This document shows, piece by piece, positions 7,906 to 17,847 of a stretch of DNA of 64,000 bases. The stretch covers positions 124,001-188,000 of the forward strand of contig NZ_JACXXO010000001.1 in NCBI RefSeq assembly GCF_017980685.1, read 5' to 3'. This DNA comes from Pseudomonas iridis. Its GTDB lineage: Bacteria > Pseudomonadota > Gammaproteobacteria > Pseudomonadales > Pseudomonadaceae. The translations under genes were made by a program, and so were the position numbers. The notes under the pieces are model-generated. The model ran no database searches. It was not told the DNA's origin and saw nothing but the letters and a program-made list of their open reading frames with translations. Position 1 is the first letter of the stretch, and each line of letters opens with the position of its first letter.

Positions 7906-9273
7906 TCAGGCGTAATAATCGACTGCGCTGGTACCGATCACGCTGGTGGTTTGAACGGCTGCTTCAGCAACAGCGGCAGCTGCCAATTCTTCATCTGCCG
8001 AATCCAGTCGACCACCGCCAGCGCTGGTGCGGCCGCTCTGGCCTTGTTGCGCCTGTTCCTGACCTTGCTGACCCTGCCAGCCACGGCTCTGGTCGGACAC
8101 ATTGACGTCGACCTGGCCCATGCCCTGCTGGTTGAACATCTCACGCAGGCGATGCATCTGCCCGTCGAGCGCTTCACGCACGCTCGGGTGCGCACTCATG
8201 AACGTCACTTGGGTTTGCTGGTCCGGGACCATGTTCACGCGGATATCCAGACGACCCAATTCGGCCGGCTGCAACTGAATGTCCGCCGCCTTGAGATTGA
8301 CGCTCGACAGATACATGACGCGGTTGACCACTTCTTCGGTCCAGCCACTCTGATGCATGGCAATCGGCTGATTGACCGGCACAGCGTTCGCGGTCTTCGG
8401 TGTAGCAGCCTGGGTCAGCGCCGCCAGACGGTTAGCGAAGTCATCGACGCGGGTGTCGCTGGTGGCGGACTTGAGGTCTTTGAGACCGTCATCGAGTAGA
8501 CCGCTGAAGGCTTTGTCACCGCCCTGACTGGTGCTGTCCTTGTCGGTCTGCACGTCGAGCATGCTCGCCATGCCCGCGGCAAAAGTCTGCGCCGAAGTCA
8601 ATTCACCATCGGCCTGTGCTGGCGCAGCTTTGGGCTGAGCCTGGCTAGCGGCGGAAATATGCCCCCCCTGCTCCATCGCCATACGCACGGCAGGCAGTGA
8701 ATCAAGCGGATCAGCCGAAGGGTCGAACTCGCTGTCGGTGCTGGCCGCCGGGTCTTTGACCATACTCGCCAGCACGGCAACTTCCGGAGTTTCGTCCTGG
8801 GCCGGTGCGGTCGCTGCAACCACTGGAGCCGCTACGACGGGCGCCGTCACGGTCGGCTGCACGATACCAGCCAATGCCGGATCCAGCGCCGGGTCAACCA
8901 CTGCAGCGTCATCGACAGTGGCGTCGGCTACCGGCGTCTGTGCGCCTTCGTCGCTGGCAGCCTTGTCGTCGCTCGATGCCGCTTTGTCAGCAGGCAACGC
9001 CTTGCCGCTATCGGCAACCGCCGGCTTGGGAGCGGCAGACTGATCGGTGCCTACGTCCTTTTTGCCACTGGTATCTGCAACCTTGTCACGCGTCGATTTC
9101 ACCGAATTATCAGCAGAGATCGCAGGCTTGTTCGAGCCCTGATCGGCGAATACTTTAGCGAAGCTTGAAGCCTTGGTCCCAGCGTCTACGGCCATTGCCG
9201 ACGATTTGGCAGACGCGGCCTGAGCCTTGGCCTGGGCGGCGTTCTGAAGAAGAATGTTGGGGGTCGCAGGCAT
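7906..9273 (-). CDS. fliK: FliK, hook-length control protein
   Basis: FliK is exported during hook growth, measures hook length and triggers the FlhB specificity switch. The 455-residue product has a long low-complexity Ala/Asp/Pro/Thr-rich N-terminal and middle region (many AxVADATVDDAAVVDPALDP-like stretches) and a conserved C-terminal Flg_hook domain at about residues 310-400, with LQLQPAELGRLDIRVNM. A Gln/Gly-rich tail follows. It has its own sigma-54 promoter and is flanked downstream by a REP pair, so it is probably monocistronic. Confidence 0.93.
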   Translation of the reverse strand: MPATPNILLQNAAQAKAQAASAKSSAMAVDAGTKASSFAKVFADQGSNKPAISADNSVKSTRDKVADTSGKKDVGTDQSAAPKPAVADSGKALPADKAASSDDKAASDEGAQTPVADATVDDAAVVDPALDPALAGIVQPTVTAPVVAAPVVAATAPAQDETPEVAVLASMVKDPAASTDSEFDPSADPLDSLPAVRMAMEQGGHISAASQAQPKAAPAQADGELTSAQTFAAGMASMLDVQTDKDSTSQGGDKAFSGLLDDGLKDLKSATSDTRVDDFANRLAALTQAATPKTANAVPVNQPIAMHQSGWTEEVVNRVMYLSSVNLKAADIQLQPAELGRLDIRVNMVPDQQTQVTFMSAHPSVREALDGQMHRLREMFNQQGMGQVDVNVSDQSRGWQGQQGQEQAQQGQSGRTSAGGGRLDSADEELAAAAVAEAAVQTTSVIGTSAVDYYA

Positions 9274-9323
9274 GAAACGGTCTCCGCTGCACTGGGATCG
9301 AAGGTACAGTTATGGAGTTATTA

Positions 9324-9338
9324 GCAAGCGCCGGGCCA
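9324..9338 (-). promoter_or_regulatory. Sigma-54 promoter of fliK
   Basis: TGGCCCGGCGCTTGC on the minus strand has GG-N10-GC spacing and a TTGC -12 box, 51 bases before the fliK ATG. In P. aeruginosa fliK is in the FleR-dependent class. Confidence 0.75.
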
Positions 9339-9377
9339 TATTTGCCTAACACTTGAGAAAAGCGCCGAACGGAGGAG

Positions 9378-9725
9378 TCAGTGGAGGTGGATGTGCTGTC
9401 GCTCGTTTTCGTAAACAGGGCGCACATTGGCAAATTCGCCGCTGATTTCAGCCACCAGTTTGACGTTTTCTGCCGGGCTCTTGTTTTTTGCGTCCGACTC
9501 AAGCTCCTGGCACAGCGCTGCCAGTCGAACAGCCCCCATATTGCTGGCGCTACCCTTGAAGCTGTGCGCAACCTCCGAAAGAACCCTGGCGTCAGCGGTC
9601 TTTTGCAGCTCATGCAATCGGCTTTCGGAATCGCTCAGGAAGGTATCCAGCAGGTCCGGATAACTGTCTTCCATCACTTCGCGCAAGGTATCGAGTACCT
9701 CGCGATCAACTTGTTTATCTGCCAC
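9378..9725 (-). CDS. hptB: HptB, histidine phosphotransfer protein
   Basis: The 115-residue protein is a stand-alone Hpt domain. The phospho-accepting His is H54 in the motif AHSFKGSASNMG. In P. aeruginosa HptB receives phosphate from several hybrid kinases (including PA1611, SagS and ErcS') and passes it to HsbR, influencing biofilm and motility. The start is a GTG at 9725 with AAGGAG upstream. It lies 31 bases after hsbR, in the order hsbA-hsbR-hptB. It is shorter and simpler than hybrid kinases; no other domain is present. Confidence 0.88.
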   Translation of the reverse strand: MADKQVDREVLDTLREVMEDSYPDLLDTFLSDSESRLHELQKTADARVLSEVAHSFKGSASNMGAVRLAALCQELESDAKNKSPAENVKLVAEISGEFANVRPVYENERQHIHLH

Positions 9726-9756
9726 TTGTTCACTCCTTGATCAAGAATTGCGCCGA

Positions 9757-11460
9757 TTATGCCTCAACCTCCCAGAAAAACTCCACGTGGGCACTACGAC
9801 CTTCGTCCGACCAACGGGCGTTGCGCCCCAATTGCCGGACCAAGCTGACACCACGCCCCGACAAACGGACACCGTCCAGCGGCCGTTCCATCACCCGCGC
9901 CACATCAAATCCCTTGCCGCTGTCATCGACACGAATGACCAGACAGCCGCCCGCACCTTGCGGCCTGACCTGCAAATGCACACGCACATAGCCGTCCTGC
10001 AAGATCTCCAGACGCGCGTTGCGCTGTTCATAATAGCGGGCGAACCCTGCGGCATCGCGCTTGAGGCTGGAGTCGAGCGCCAGCACCCCGTGCTCCAACG
10101 CATTGGAATACAACTCCGCGAGCACACTGTACAGCGCGCCGCTTTGCGTGCGCAGGCCGTGCACTTCCAACAGCAATTGCAGCAGGTAGGGCAAAGGGTT
10201 GTAACGCCTGAGCGTAGCGCCACGGAATTCGAAGCTTACCGACCAGTCCAGCGGGCTCAATTGGCCGCTGTCGGAATACACGGGCGCCGGCGGATGAACC
10301 TGCTCAGGCTCCAGCAGACTGACCTCGACCATGCTCACATCGTCGCGAGCCTCACCGCGAAAATCCCGCAGCGCCCGCTCGATGTCCTCGAACAGCCGGT
10401 CCGGCTCACGGTTGGCGGCAAATACTTGCTGTAAACGCTCGACGCCGAACAATTGATCGTTGGCATCGCTAGTGTCGATCACCCCGTCAGACAACAGGAA
10501 GACCCGATCACCGACGGCCATCGGGTGCACCTGTGTACCGTCATCAAATGCTTGCGGGCTGAGCACACCCAGCGGCAAATGCCGTGCGGCCAACGGTATG
10601 CGTTCACCGCTGGCGATCCGGTGCAGATAACCGTCCGGCATGCCGCCGTTCCACACTTCAACCGAGCACCGCTGAAAGCTCAGGGACAGCAGCGTCGCGC
10701 AGCAAAACATGTCCACCGGCAGAATGCGTTTGAGCTTGGCATTCATCTCGCGCAGGGTTTCGGACAAGCCGTAACCCTTGGCTGTCATGCCATAAAACAC
10801 CTCCGCCAACGGCATGGCCCCCACCGCAGCCGGCAAGCCGTGCCCGGTGAAATCGCCGAGCAGCACGTGCATGTCGCCCGCCGGCGTGTACGCCGCCAGC
10901 AACAAATCACCATTGAACAGCGCGTAGGGGGATTGCAGATAACGGATGTTCGGCGCACTCAAGCAACCGGAATGCGCGACTTTATCGAATACCGCTTTGG
11001 CAACACGTTGCTCGTTAAGCAGGTAGTCGTGATGCTTGGCGATCAGGTCGCGCTGTTGCAGCACCGTGGCCTGCAAGCGGCGCAAGCGGTCCATCGCCTT
11101 GATTTTGGCGGCAAGGATCACCTGGTTGTAGGGCTTCGCCAGAAAGTCGTCGCCGCCAGCCTCCAGACAACGGGCCAGCGCTTCACTTTCAGTCAGCGAC
11201 GTGAGGAAGATGATCGGTACCAGCGTTTCACCGGCCAGTGCCTTGATCTGCCGCGCAGCCTCGAAGCCGTCCATCACCGGCATCATCGCGTCCATCAGCA
11301 CCAGACTGGGCTGCTGGAGACGGAAGATATCGACGGCTTCGCTACCATTGGCTGCAGTTAATACTTCATGGCCCTGACGGCGGACGATGGTCGACAGCAG
11401 CAACCGGTCAGCGGCGCTGTCTTCGGCGATCAGGATTATCAGCGGCTCTTGCGCCTGCAT
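9757..11460 (-). CDS. hsbR: HsbR, response regulator with PP2C phosphatase and kinase-like domains
   Basis: HsbR takes phosphate from HptB and controls the phosphorylation state of the anti-sigma-factor antagonist HsbA. The protein has a receiver domain (about 1-125, phospho-Asp in SLVLMDAMMPVMDG), a coiled linker, a SpoIIE/PP2C phosphatase domain (about 190-380, with DFTGHGLPAA and LLSDGVIDTSD) and a C-terminal HATPase anti-sigma-kinase-like domain (about 440-565, ELYSNALEHGVL). I choose the ATG at 11460; a TTG at 11469 overlapping the hsbA stop is an alternative. The cassette lies inside the flagellar cluster, next to fliK. Confidence 0.88.
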   Translation of the reverse strand: MQAQEPLIILIAEDSAADRLLLSTIVRRQGHEVLTAANGSEAVDIFRLQQPSLVLMDAMMPVMDGFEAARQIKALAGETLVPIIFLTSLTESEALARCLEAGGDDFLAKPYNQVILAAKIKAMDRLRRLQATVLQQRDLIAKHHDYLLNEQRVAKAVFDKVAHSGCLSAPNIRYLQSPYALFNGDLLLAAYTPAGDMHVLLGDFTGHGLPAAVGAMPLAEVFYGMTAKGYGLSETLREMNAKLKRILPVDMFCCATLLSLSFQRCSVEVWNGGMPDGYLHRIASGERIPLAARHLPLGVLSPQAFDDGTQVHPMAVGDRVFLLSDGVIDTSDANDQLFGVERLQQVFAANREPDRLFEDIERALRDFRGEARDDVSMVEVSLLEPEQVHPPAPVYSDSGQLSPLDWSVSFEFRGATLRRYNPLPYLLQLLLEVHGLRTQSGALYSVLAELYSNALEHGVLALDSSLKRDAAGFARYYEQRNARLEILQDGYVRVHLQVRPQGAGGCLVIRVDDSGKGFDVARVMERPLDGVRLSGRGVSLVRQLGRNARWSDEGRSAHVEFFWEVEA

Positions 11461-11465
11461 GGCCG

Positions 11466-11771
11466 TCAACTGATGTCAAACAGCTTGTCGAAGTTGGAGA
11501 TGGCGAGGATCTTGCGCACGTCGGAGTTGCTGTTGACCACGCGAATGTCGGAATTATCGCCACCGGCGTGATCGCGCAGCAGAAGCAGCATGCCCAGCGC
11601 AGAACTATCGAGGTAGGTGGCGTCTTTCAGGTCGACCACGATGGACTCAGGTTTTTCATTGAGTCGCTCGTAGGACTCGCGAAATTCCTGATGGCGACCG
11701 AAATCGAACCGCCCTTTGACTGAAATCGTCAGTTTATGACCATCGGGAGAGACTTCTGTAACGACTGACAT
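11466..11771 (-). CDS. hsbA: HsbA, STAS-domain anti-sigma factor antagonist
   Basis: The 101-residue STAS protein has the phosphorylatable serine motif in YLDSSALGMLLLL (S56/S57). In P. aeruginosa unphosphorylated HsbA binds the anti-sigma factor FlgM, freeing FliA, while phosphorylated HsbA engages the diguanylate cyclase HsbD, so the module links motility and c-di-GMP. The downstream hsbR start is within a few bases of its stop, implying coupled translation. No clear promoter was found in the 83 bases before the REP pair. Confidence 0.9.
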   Translation of the reverse strand: MSVVTEVSPDGHKLTISVKGRFDFGRHQEFRESYERLNEKPESIVVDLKDATYLDSSALGMLLLLRDHAGGDNSDIRVVNSNSDVRKILAISNFDKLFDIS

Positions 11772-11854
11772 TGACTGGCTTCCTTGTCATTAACAAACGT
11801 CTACAAGGTTTAGCACTTGGTAGACGCAGGGGCAAGGTGCAACGCAGGATCAAA

Positions 11855-11944
11855 TGTGGGAGCGAGCCTGCTCGCGAAGGCGTCGTGTCAGTCAACATTT
11901 CAGTCAACTGGCAGATTGCATTCGCGAGCAGGCTCGCTCCCACA
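11855..11944. repeat. REP pair (REPIN) between fliJ and hsbA
   Basis: Forward arm 11855-11878 and reverse arm 11921-11944 are perfect inverse complements separated by 42 bases. The pair lies 17 bases after the fliJ stop and may act as the transcript end of fliEFGHIJ. Confidence 0.9.
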
Positions 11945-11960
11945 GGGATATCGCAGTGGT

Positions 11961-12410
11961 TTAAAACGGATCATGCCGTGGCAAACGCTGGGACAACTCA
12001 TCCAGCAACTTCTGCTCGCGCTTGTCTTCCAGGCGTTGCGCCTCTTCGCGATACCGCTGGACCAGTTTGCGCAGGCCTTCGACCTTGGCGAACGCTTTCT
12101 GCCATTCGTCACGCGCCTTGTCGAGATTGTTCTGGTGCCAGACCAGGCTCTGGCGCTGCTGATCAACAGCCGTATCGAGTTGCGCGAGAAACCCCTGAAA
12201 GCCGAGCAGCCATTGCCCGCTCACGCCAGTGCTGCCGCGTACGATCCACTGCTCGGAGTAATCCAGACGAAAGGCGTTCAGGTCGGCGAGTTTGCTCTCA
12301 GCGACCTTGACCTGACCCTGAAAGTAACCCATGCGCTGCACGGCGGTTTTCTCGGCCTTCTCGGCCATGTCCACCACCGGCGCCAGGCGCGCGGCTCGGC
12401 TGACGGCCAT
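11961..12410 (-). CDS. fliJ: FliJ, export chaperone-escort and ATPase stalk protein
   Basis: The 149-residue protein is predicted to be almost entirely a coiled coil (long runs rich in Ala, Gln, Arg, Glu and Lys), as in FliJ, which sits in the FliI hexamer centre like the gamma subunit of F1 and contacts FlhA. It starts 6 bases after the fliI stop and is the last gene of the fliEFGHIJ unit. The family is weakly conserved; position and fold support the call. Confidence 0.9.
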   Translation of the reverse strand: MAVSRAARLAPVVDMAEKAEKTAVQRMGYFQGQVKVAESKLADLNAFRLDYSEQWIVRGSTGVSGQWLLGFQGFLAQLDTAVDQQRQSLVWHQNNLDKARDEWQKAFAKVEGLRKLVQRYREEAQRLEDKREQKLLDELSQRLPRHDPF

Positions 12411-12416
12411 AAACGG

Positions 12417-13775
12417 TTACCCGCCCGCCGCAGGGGCGAACAAGGTTTCGAGATATGCCTGGCTTTCGCCCATGTTGATTTTGTCGTTCAGACCCTGACG
12501 CTGATACCTGACCAACTGCGCCTGCAGGGAAATCGCCAGGTCGGTCTCGCGGTCGCCACCGGCGACATAGGCACCGACGCTGATCAAGTCGCGACTCTGC
12601 TGATAACGTGACCACAGCTGCTTGAAATATTGCGCGCGCTGCATATGCTCCGCCGAGACCACCGCCGGCATTACCCGGCTGATTGACGCTTCGATATCGA
12701 TGGCCGGGTAGTGCCCTTCCTCGGCCAGACGTCGCGACAGCACGATGTGACCGTCGAGCACGCCCCGCGCCGAGTCGGCAATCGGGTCCTGCTGGTCATC
12801 GCCTTCGGATAACACGGTGTAAAACGCGGTAATCGAACCCCCGCCTTTCTCGGCATTACCGGCGCGCTCCACCAGTTTCGGCAGTTTGGCGAATACCGAC
12901 GGCGGATAACCCTTGGTCGCTGGCGGTTCGCCGATGGCCAAGGCAATTTCCCGCTGGGCCTGGGCGAAACGGGTCAGCGAATCCATCAGCAACAGGACGT
13001 TCTTGCCCTTGTCGCGAAAATACTCGGCGATACGTGTGCAGTACATCGCCGCGCGCAAACGCATCAAGGGTGCGTCGTCCGCAGGCGAGGCGACCACCAC
13101 CGAGCGCCGGAGGCCTTCTTCACCCAGGCTGTGCTCGATGAATTCTTTCACTTCCCGACCGCGCTCACCGATCAGCCCGACGACGATAATGTCGGCCTCG
13201 GTGAAGCGGGTCATCATGCCCAGCAATACCGATTTACCGACACCGGTACCGGCGAACAGACCCAGACGCTGGCCACGACCGACCGTCAGCAAACCGTTGA
13301 TGCAACGGATGCCGACGTCCAGCGGTTCGCTGATCGGGTCACGGTTGAGCGGGTTGATCGTCGGGCCGTCCATCGGCACCCAGTCTTCGGCTTTCATGCC
13401 GCCCTTGCCGTCCAGCGCACGACCGGCGCCATCGAGCACACGACCGAGCATGCTCATGCCCATCGGCAGGCGACCGGTATCGGCCAAAGGCACCACGCGG
13501 GCGCCCGGGGCAATACCGGCGACGCTGCCAACCGGCATCAGAAAGACTTTGCTGCCGGAGAAGCCCATGACTTCCGCTTCCACCTGTGAAGGATGGTAGC
13601 TGTCGTCGTTGATCACCAGGCAGCGCGTGCCCATGGCGGCGCGCAGGCCTTCGGCTTCCAGCGTGAGGCCGACCATGCGCAGCAGGCGACCTTCAAGAAT
13701 CGGCGCCCCGGCAATTTCAGTAGCCTCGGCGTAAGTGCTCAGGCGCTTGGCAAAGCTGGTGCGTTCAAGGCGCAT
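12417..13775 (-). CDS. fliI: FliI, flagellar export ATPase
   Basis: FliI is the hexameric ATPase energising substrate delivery to the export gate. The 452-residue protein has the F1-beta-like fold with Walker A GTGVGKS at 176-182, a Walker B region in [20 protein letters not shown], and the ATPase signature [15 protein letters not shown]. Its start overlaps the fliH end by 11 bases. All catalytic residues expected (including the Glu of LIGERGREV) are present. Confidence 0.97.
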   Translation of the reverse strand: MRLERTSFAKRLSTYAEATEIAGAPILEGRLLRMVGLTLEAEGLRAAMGTRCLVINDDSYHPSQVEAEVMGFSGSKVFLMPVGSVAGIAPGARVVPLADTGRLPMGMSMLGRVLDGAGRALDGKGGMKAEDWVPMDGPTINPLNRDPISEPLDVGIRCINGLLTVGRGQRLGLFAGTGVGKSVLLGMMTRFTEADIIVVGLIGERGREVKEFIEHSLGEEGLRRSVVVASPADDAPLMRLRAAMYCTRIAEYFRDKGKNVLLLMDSLTRFAQAQREIALAIGEPPATKGYPPSVFAKLPKLVERAGNAEKGGGSITAFYTVLSEGDDQQDPIADSARGVLDGHIVLSRRLAEEGHYPAIDIEASISRVMPAVVSAEHMQRAQYFKQLWSRYQQSRDLISVGAYVAGGDRETDLAISLQAQLVRYQRQGLNDKINMGESQAYLETLFAPAAGG

Positions 13776-14571
13776 CGTCGGCGTCCGCGAGCGGCTCTTC
13801 AGTCACGGCAGCCGGTTTGACGTCTTCGGCAATGTCCAGAGTCAAGTCCGCCGCCGCCGGATGCAGGGACTGTTCGTGCAACTGATTGAACAGTTTGTCC
13901 ATGACCTGCGTCACACGCGATTCAATGCTTGCATCGATGCGGCTGTGCGCCGTCTCAACCCGGCAACCGCCCGGCATCAGCGCTTCATCCTCGACAATGC
14001 GCCAGGTTTCTTCGTGACGTTCGCGCAGGGCTTTGGCCTGTTCGAAGTCCTGCGGATTGACGAACAGGCGGACATTATCGACACCCAGCGGCAACAGCTT
14101 GAGGGCGTCGCGCATGACGTGTTCGATCTGGCTCGAATCGATGGACAATTCGCGCTTGATCACCTGCTTGGTGATGTGCTGAACGAGATCAACCAACGAT
14201 TTTTCGATCTGTGTGTCTTGCTCGGCGATGGGCTCAAACAGGTTCGCCATCAATTGCTCAAGGCTGGCCAGTTTCGCCGCCAAGGCGACTTCAGCCTCTT
14301 GGCGCACCTTCAAAGTGGTGCTGTGAAAACCTTCTTTTTCGCCGGTCGCGAAGCCTTCGTTATAAGCCTCCTGACGGATGCTTTCGAGTTCTTCCAGGGT
14401 CAGTGGCTGGACTTCTTCCAGCGGCACTTCTTCCATTTCCGGCGGTTCGGGCTCGGGCTCAGGCTCGGGTTCCGGTTTTGGCGGATCGAAGCTTGGCATC
14501 GCCCAGGACTCGAAACCGCGGACATCACGGGCACGGATCAGATCCGTCACATCGTCGTCGTGCTTGTCCAT
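13765..14571 (-). CDS. fliH: FliH, negative regulator and stator of FliI
   Basis: The 268-residue protein has an N-terminal proline/glutamate-rich tract ([17 protein letters not shown], about residues 32-48), a central helical segment, and a C-terminal FliH/HrpE domain homologous to F-ATPase b/delta subunits. It links FliI to FliN at the C-ring. The PE repeat is a low-complexity tract likely to vary in length between strains. It overlaps fliI by 11 bases and follows fliG by 4 bases. Confidence 0.94.
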   Translation of the reverse strand: MDKHDDDVTDLIRARDVRGFESWAMPSFDPPKPEPEPEPEPEPPEMEEVPLEEVQPLTLEELESIRQEAYNEGFATGEKEGFHSTTLKVRQEAEVALAAKLASLEQLMANLFEPIAEQDTQIEKSLVDLVQHITKQVIKRELSIDSSQIEHVMRDALKLLPLGVDNVRLFVNPQDFEQAKALRERHEETWRIVEDEALMPGGCRVETAHSRIDASIESRVTQVMDKLFNQLHEQSLHPAAADLTLDIAEDVKPAAVTEEPLADADDAP

Positions 14572-14575
14572 GGGC

Positions 14576-15595
14576 TTAGATCATTTCCTCGCCGCCCTTG
14601 CCACCGAGCACGATTTCTCCGGCTTCGGCCATACGGCGGGCGATGGTGAGGATTTCCTTCTGCGCGGTTTCGACGTCGCTCACGCGCACCGGTCCTTTGG
14701 CCTCGAGGTCGTCGCGCAACAGTTCGGCGGCACGTTTGGACATGTTCTTGAAGATCTTCTCCTTGACGCCTTCGTCCGAACCCTTGAGGGCCAGGACCAG
14801 CACGTCGGAGGACACTTCGCGCAGCAGCGCCTGGATCCCGCGGTCGTCGACATCGGCGAGGTTGTTGAACACGAACATGAGGTCTTCGATCTGACCGGAC
14901 AGGTCTTCGTCGACTTCGCGGATCGAGTCCATGAGCTGGCCTTCGATCGAGCTGTCGAGGAAGTTCATGATGTCGGCCGCACGCTTGATGCCACCCAGGG
15001 TGGTGCGCGAGGCATTCGAGTTGCCGGAGAACTGCTTCTCGAGAATCTGGTTGAGTTCTTTCAATGCCGCCGGTTGCACGGTGTTCAACGAGGAGACGCG
15101 CAGGATGATGTCCAGACGCACCTTGTGGTCGAAGTTGCCGAGCACTTCACCCGCCTGATCGGGGTCGAGGTAGGCAACCACGATCGCCTGAATCTGCGGG
15201 TGTTCGTAACGGATCACGTCGGCAACGGCGCGCGGCTCCATCCATTTCAGGCTGTCGAGACCGCTGGTGTTGCCACCGAGCAGGATGCGGTCGATCAGGC
15301 CGTTGGCCTTGTCTTCGCCCAATGCCTGGGTGAGCATTTTGCGCACGTAGTCGTCGGAACCGACGCCCAGGCTGGTCTGATCGCCGACGATGTCGACGAA
15401 CTCGCTCATGACCTGTTCGACCTGCTCACGATGGACATTGCCCATTTGGGCCATGGCCACACCTACACGCTGAACCTCTTTGGGGCCCATGTGGCGCAGC
15501 ACTTGCGCAGCATCGGTCGAACCCAGGGACAGCAGCAGAATCGCCGCTTTGTCGACCTTGGTCAGCTTGAGGGTTGCGGCTCGGTTATCACTCAT
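14576..15595 (-). CDS. fliG: FliG, C-ring rotor protein
   Basis: FliG couples the stators to the rotor. The 339-residue product has the three FliG domains, with the middle EHPQxxA motif (YEHPQIQAIVVAYLDPDQAG) and the C-terminal charged torque helix region around ALKGSDEGVKEKIFKNMSKR. It overlaps the end of fliF by 8 bases, keeping the MS-ring and rotor proteins coupled. Confidence 0.97.
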   Translation of the reverse strand: MSDNRAATLKLTKVDKAAILLLSLGSTDAAQVLRHMGPKEVQRVGVAMAQMGNVHREQVEQVMSEFVDIVGDQTSLGVGSDDYVRKMLTQALGEDKANGLIDRILLGGNTSGLDSLKWMEPRAVADVIRYEHPQIQAIVVAYLDPDQAGEVLGNFDHKVRLDIILRVSSLNTVQPAALKELNQILEKQFSGNSNASRTTLGGIKRAADIMNFLDSSIEGQLMDSIREVDEDLSGQIEDLMFVFNNLADVDDRGIQALLREVSSDVLVLALKGSDEGVKEKIFKNMSKRAAELLRDDLEAKGPVRVSDVETAQKEILTIARRMAEAGEIVLGGKGGEEMI

Positions 15596-17375
15596 CTGCG
15601 TTAATCCACTCTTTCACGACCTGAGCCACACGGCCCGGATCTTCAGCCACCAGGCTCTTGATTGCATTCAGTTGCGCGTCATAACCCTCACTCGGGCTCG
15701 GCAACAGAATGCTCTGCGGACCACCGAGGCTCACGCGGTCGTTGGACAGTTCGCCATCCAGGCCGCCCATGCCTCCGAGTTCCACGTCGCTGCCCAAACC
15801 GGCCAGCTCCTTGCCTTTGCCGCCGCCGGTGATGTTGTTGAGCACCGGACGCAGCACACCAAACACCAGCACCAGGATGAACAATACACCCAGCACTTGT
15901 TTGACGATGTCCCAGAACCAAGGCTGGGAGTAGAACGGAATTTCGGCAAACACTTCACCGCGCTCGGCGGAGAACGGCATGTTGATCACGCTGACGCTGT
16001 CGCCACGGCTGGCATCGAAGCCGACCGCGTCCTGCACCAGACGCGTAAAGCGGCCCAGTTCGTCGGCGGTCCACGGCGCGCGGGTGGTTTCACCGTTGGC
16101 CGCGTTGACCTTGACCTGATCGTCGACCACTACCGACACCGACAAGCGATTCAGGCGACCCTGCTGCTGCTTGGTGTGGCTGATGGAACGATCGAGCTCG
16201 AAGTTCTTGGTGGATTGTTGACGCTTGTCTGCCGGGTACGGCGCAAGCATCGGTTGCCCGGTGGCCGGGTCCATGATCTGCTGGCCGTTGGCGTCAACCA
16301 ATGGCTGACCTGGCTGCACCATGGCGGCCGGAGCGGCTGCACCCGCAGTGGTTTGCGGCGCCGAAGCCGGCGACGGCGGCTGGTTGCTCAAGGCACCAGG
16401 CACACCTTGCGGGCCATTGCTGGCGGTGCGTTGCTCGCTGACCGACTGCTCGCTGCGCAACGCCGGTTGATCCGGGTTGAACTGTTCGGCAGTAGACTCG
16501 ACGGCGTTGAAATCGATATCGGCCGAGACCTCAGCCTTGTAGCGATCGTTGCCCAGCACCGGTTGCAGAATGTTGTGGACGCGCTGGGTCAGCATGCTTT
16601 CCATGCGGCGGCTGTAATCGAACTGCTTGCCGGCCATGGTCATTTCGGAGTTTTCCGCCTGATCAGAGAGCAGGTTGCCCTTCTGGTCGACGACGGTGAT
16701 CTGCGATTTGCTCAACTCGGGAACGGAAGTCGCCACCAGATTGATGATCGCCACTACCTGACCCGGCTCCAGCGAACGACCGGAATACAGCTCGACCAGA
16801 ACCGAAGCACTTGGCTTGCGCTCATCGCGAACGAATACCGAACTCTTCGGAATCGCCAGGTGCACGCGGGCACCCTTGACGTTGTTCAGGCTGGAAATGG
16901 TTCGCGCCAGTTCACCTTCGAGGCCGCGACGGTAACGGGTCGCTTCCATGAACTGGCTGGTACCCAGACCCTGCTCCTTGTCGAGGATTTCATAACCGAT
17001 GTTGCCGTCGCTGGGAGTGACACCAGCGGCTGCGAGCTTGAGCCGCGCACGGGACAAGTCATCGGCCTTGACCAGCAAGGCGCCGGAGCTCGGTTCGACG
17101 TTGTAAGGGATGTCGGCGGCGGCCAGTGTTTCCATGACCTGCTTGGCGTCCAGGCCGGCAAGGCTGCCATACAACGGACGGTAATCCGGCTGCTGCGACC
17201 ACAGCACCACGGCAAAGCCAATCGCCACGCTCGCAGCCAGGCCGACCAACAGGCCCACCTGACGCAGCATGGTCATCTCGGAGAGGTTTTCCAGGAAGGA
17301 CAGGCCGAACAACGGCGGTTTGCCGTCTATCGGGGTGGCCTTGGCCGGAACGTTATCGGCGACTGCTTCTGCCAT
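15588..17375 (-). CDS. fliF: FliF, MS-ring protein
   Basis: The 595-residue protein has two membrane helices, one near residues 37-60 (VGLLVGLAASVAIGFAVVL) and one near residues 485-508 (VLGVLFILVLVFGVLRPVL), flanking the periplasmic ring-building motifs. The C-terminal tail that binds FliG is present (YDAQLNAIKSLVAEDPGRVA). FliF forms the platform for rotor and export gate. It lies 15 bases after fliE. Confidence 0.97.
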   Translation of the reverse strand: MAEAVADNVPAKATPIDGKPPLFGLSFLENLSEMTMLRQVGLLVGLAASVAIGFAVVLWSQQPDYRPLYGSLAGLDAKQVMETLAAADIPYNVEPSSGALLVKADDLSRARLKLAAAGVTPSDGNIGYEILDKEQGLGTSQFMEATRYRRGLEGELARTISSLNNVKGARVHLAIPKSSVFVRDERKPSASVLVELYSGRSLEPGQVVAIINLVATSVPELSKSQITVVDQKGNLLSDQAENSEMTMAGKQFDYSRRMESMLTQRVHNILQPVLGNDRYKAEVSADIDFNAVESTAEQFNPDQPALRSEQSVSEQRTASNGPQGVPGALSNQPPSPASAPQTTAGAAAPAAMVQPGQPLVDANGQQIMDPATGQPMLAPYPADKRQQSTKNFELDRSISHTKQQQGRLNRLSVSVVVDDQVKVNAANGETTRAPWTADELGRFTRLVQDAVGFDASRGDSVSVINMPFSAERGEVFAEIPFYSQPWFWDIVKQVLGVLFILVLVFGVLRPVLNNITGGGKGKELAGLGSDVELGGMGGLDGELSNDRVSLGGPQSILLPSPSEGYDAQLNAIKSLVAEDPGRVAQVVKEWINADE

Positions 17376-17390
17376 GACTCAATCTCGTCC

Positions 17391-17720
17391 TTATACCGGC
17401 ATCTGCATGATGTCTTGATAAGCCTGAACCAGTTTGTTGCGCACCTGGGTCAGAGCCTGGAACGACACGCTGGCTTTTTGCGAAGCGATCATCACGTCCG
17501 TCAGATCGACGCCGCTCTTGCCCACTTCAAAGGCGTTGGCCAACTGAGTCGACGCCTGCTGGGTATTACTGACTTTGTTAATCGCCTGACCGAGCATGTC
17601 GGAAAAGCTGCTGCCCGCCAATTCAGGGACAGCGGCAGTCGATTTCGGCGCAGACATGGCGTCTATTTTCATAGCCTTCATGTCCATCATCAATCGATTG
17701 AATTCAATACCTTGGCTCAT
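17391..17720 (-). CDS. fliE: FliE, MS-ring to rod junction protein
   Basis: The 109-residue protein carries the FliE C-terminal pattern [30 protein letters not shown]. FliE links the MS ring to the proximal rod and is an early export substrate. It leads the fliEFGHIJ unit, with a near-perfect sigma-54 promoter 63 bases upstream. Confidence 0.96.
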   Translation of the reverse strand: MSQGIEFNRLMMDMKAMKIDAMSAPKSTAAVPELAGSSFSDMLGQAINKVSNTQQASTQLANAFEVGKSGVDLTDVMIASQKASVSFQALTQVRNKLVQAYQDIMQMPV

Positions 17721-17782
17721 GGTCTACTCTCTTGGGCGGCCCGCAATTTTTTGACACTCACTCGGCGGGTACACAGGTATTA

Positions 17783-17797
17783 GCAACAAGGGTGCCA
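17783..17797 (-). promoter_or_regulatory. Sigma-54 promoter of fliEFGHIJ
   Basis: TGGCACCCTTGTTGC on the minus strand matches the consensus TGGCAC-N5-TTGC exactly and lies 63 bases before the fliE ATG. Confidence 0.9.
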
Positions 17798-17847
17798 GCT
17801 CATGGCCGGCCCTTTCAGAAAAGCGTTTTCAAACATTGCGCCAGCGA

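Noticed and set aside
15480..17783. A 767-codon plus-strand frame opposite fliF and fliE
   Set aside because: Overlaps two certain genes and the fliE start; Gln/His/Arg-rich shadow typical of high GC DNA.
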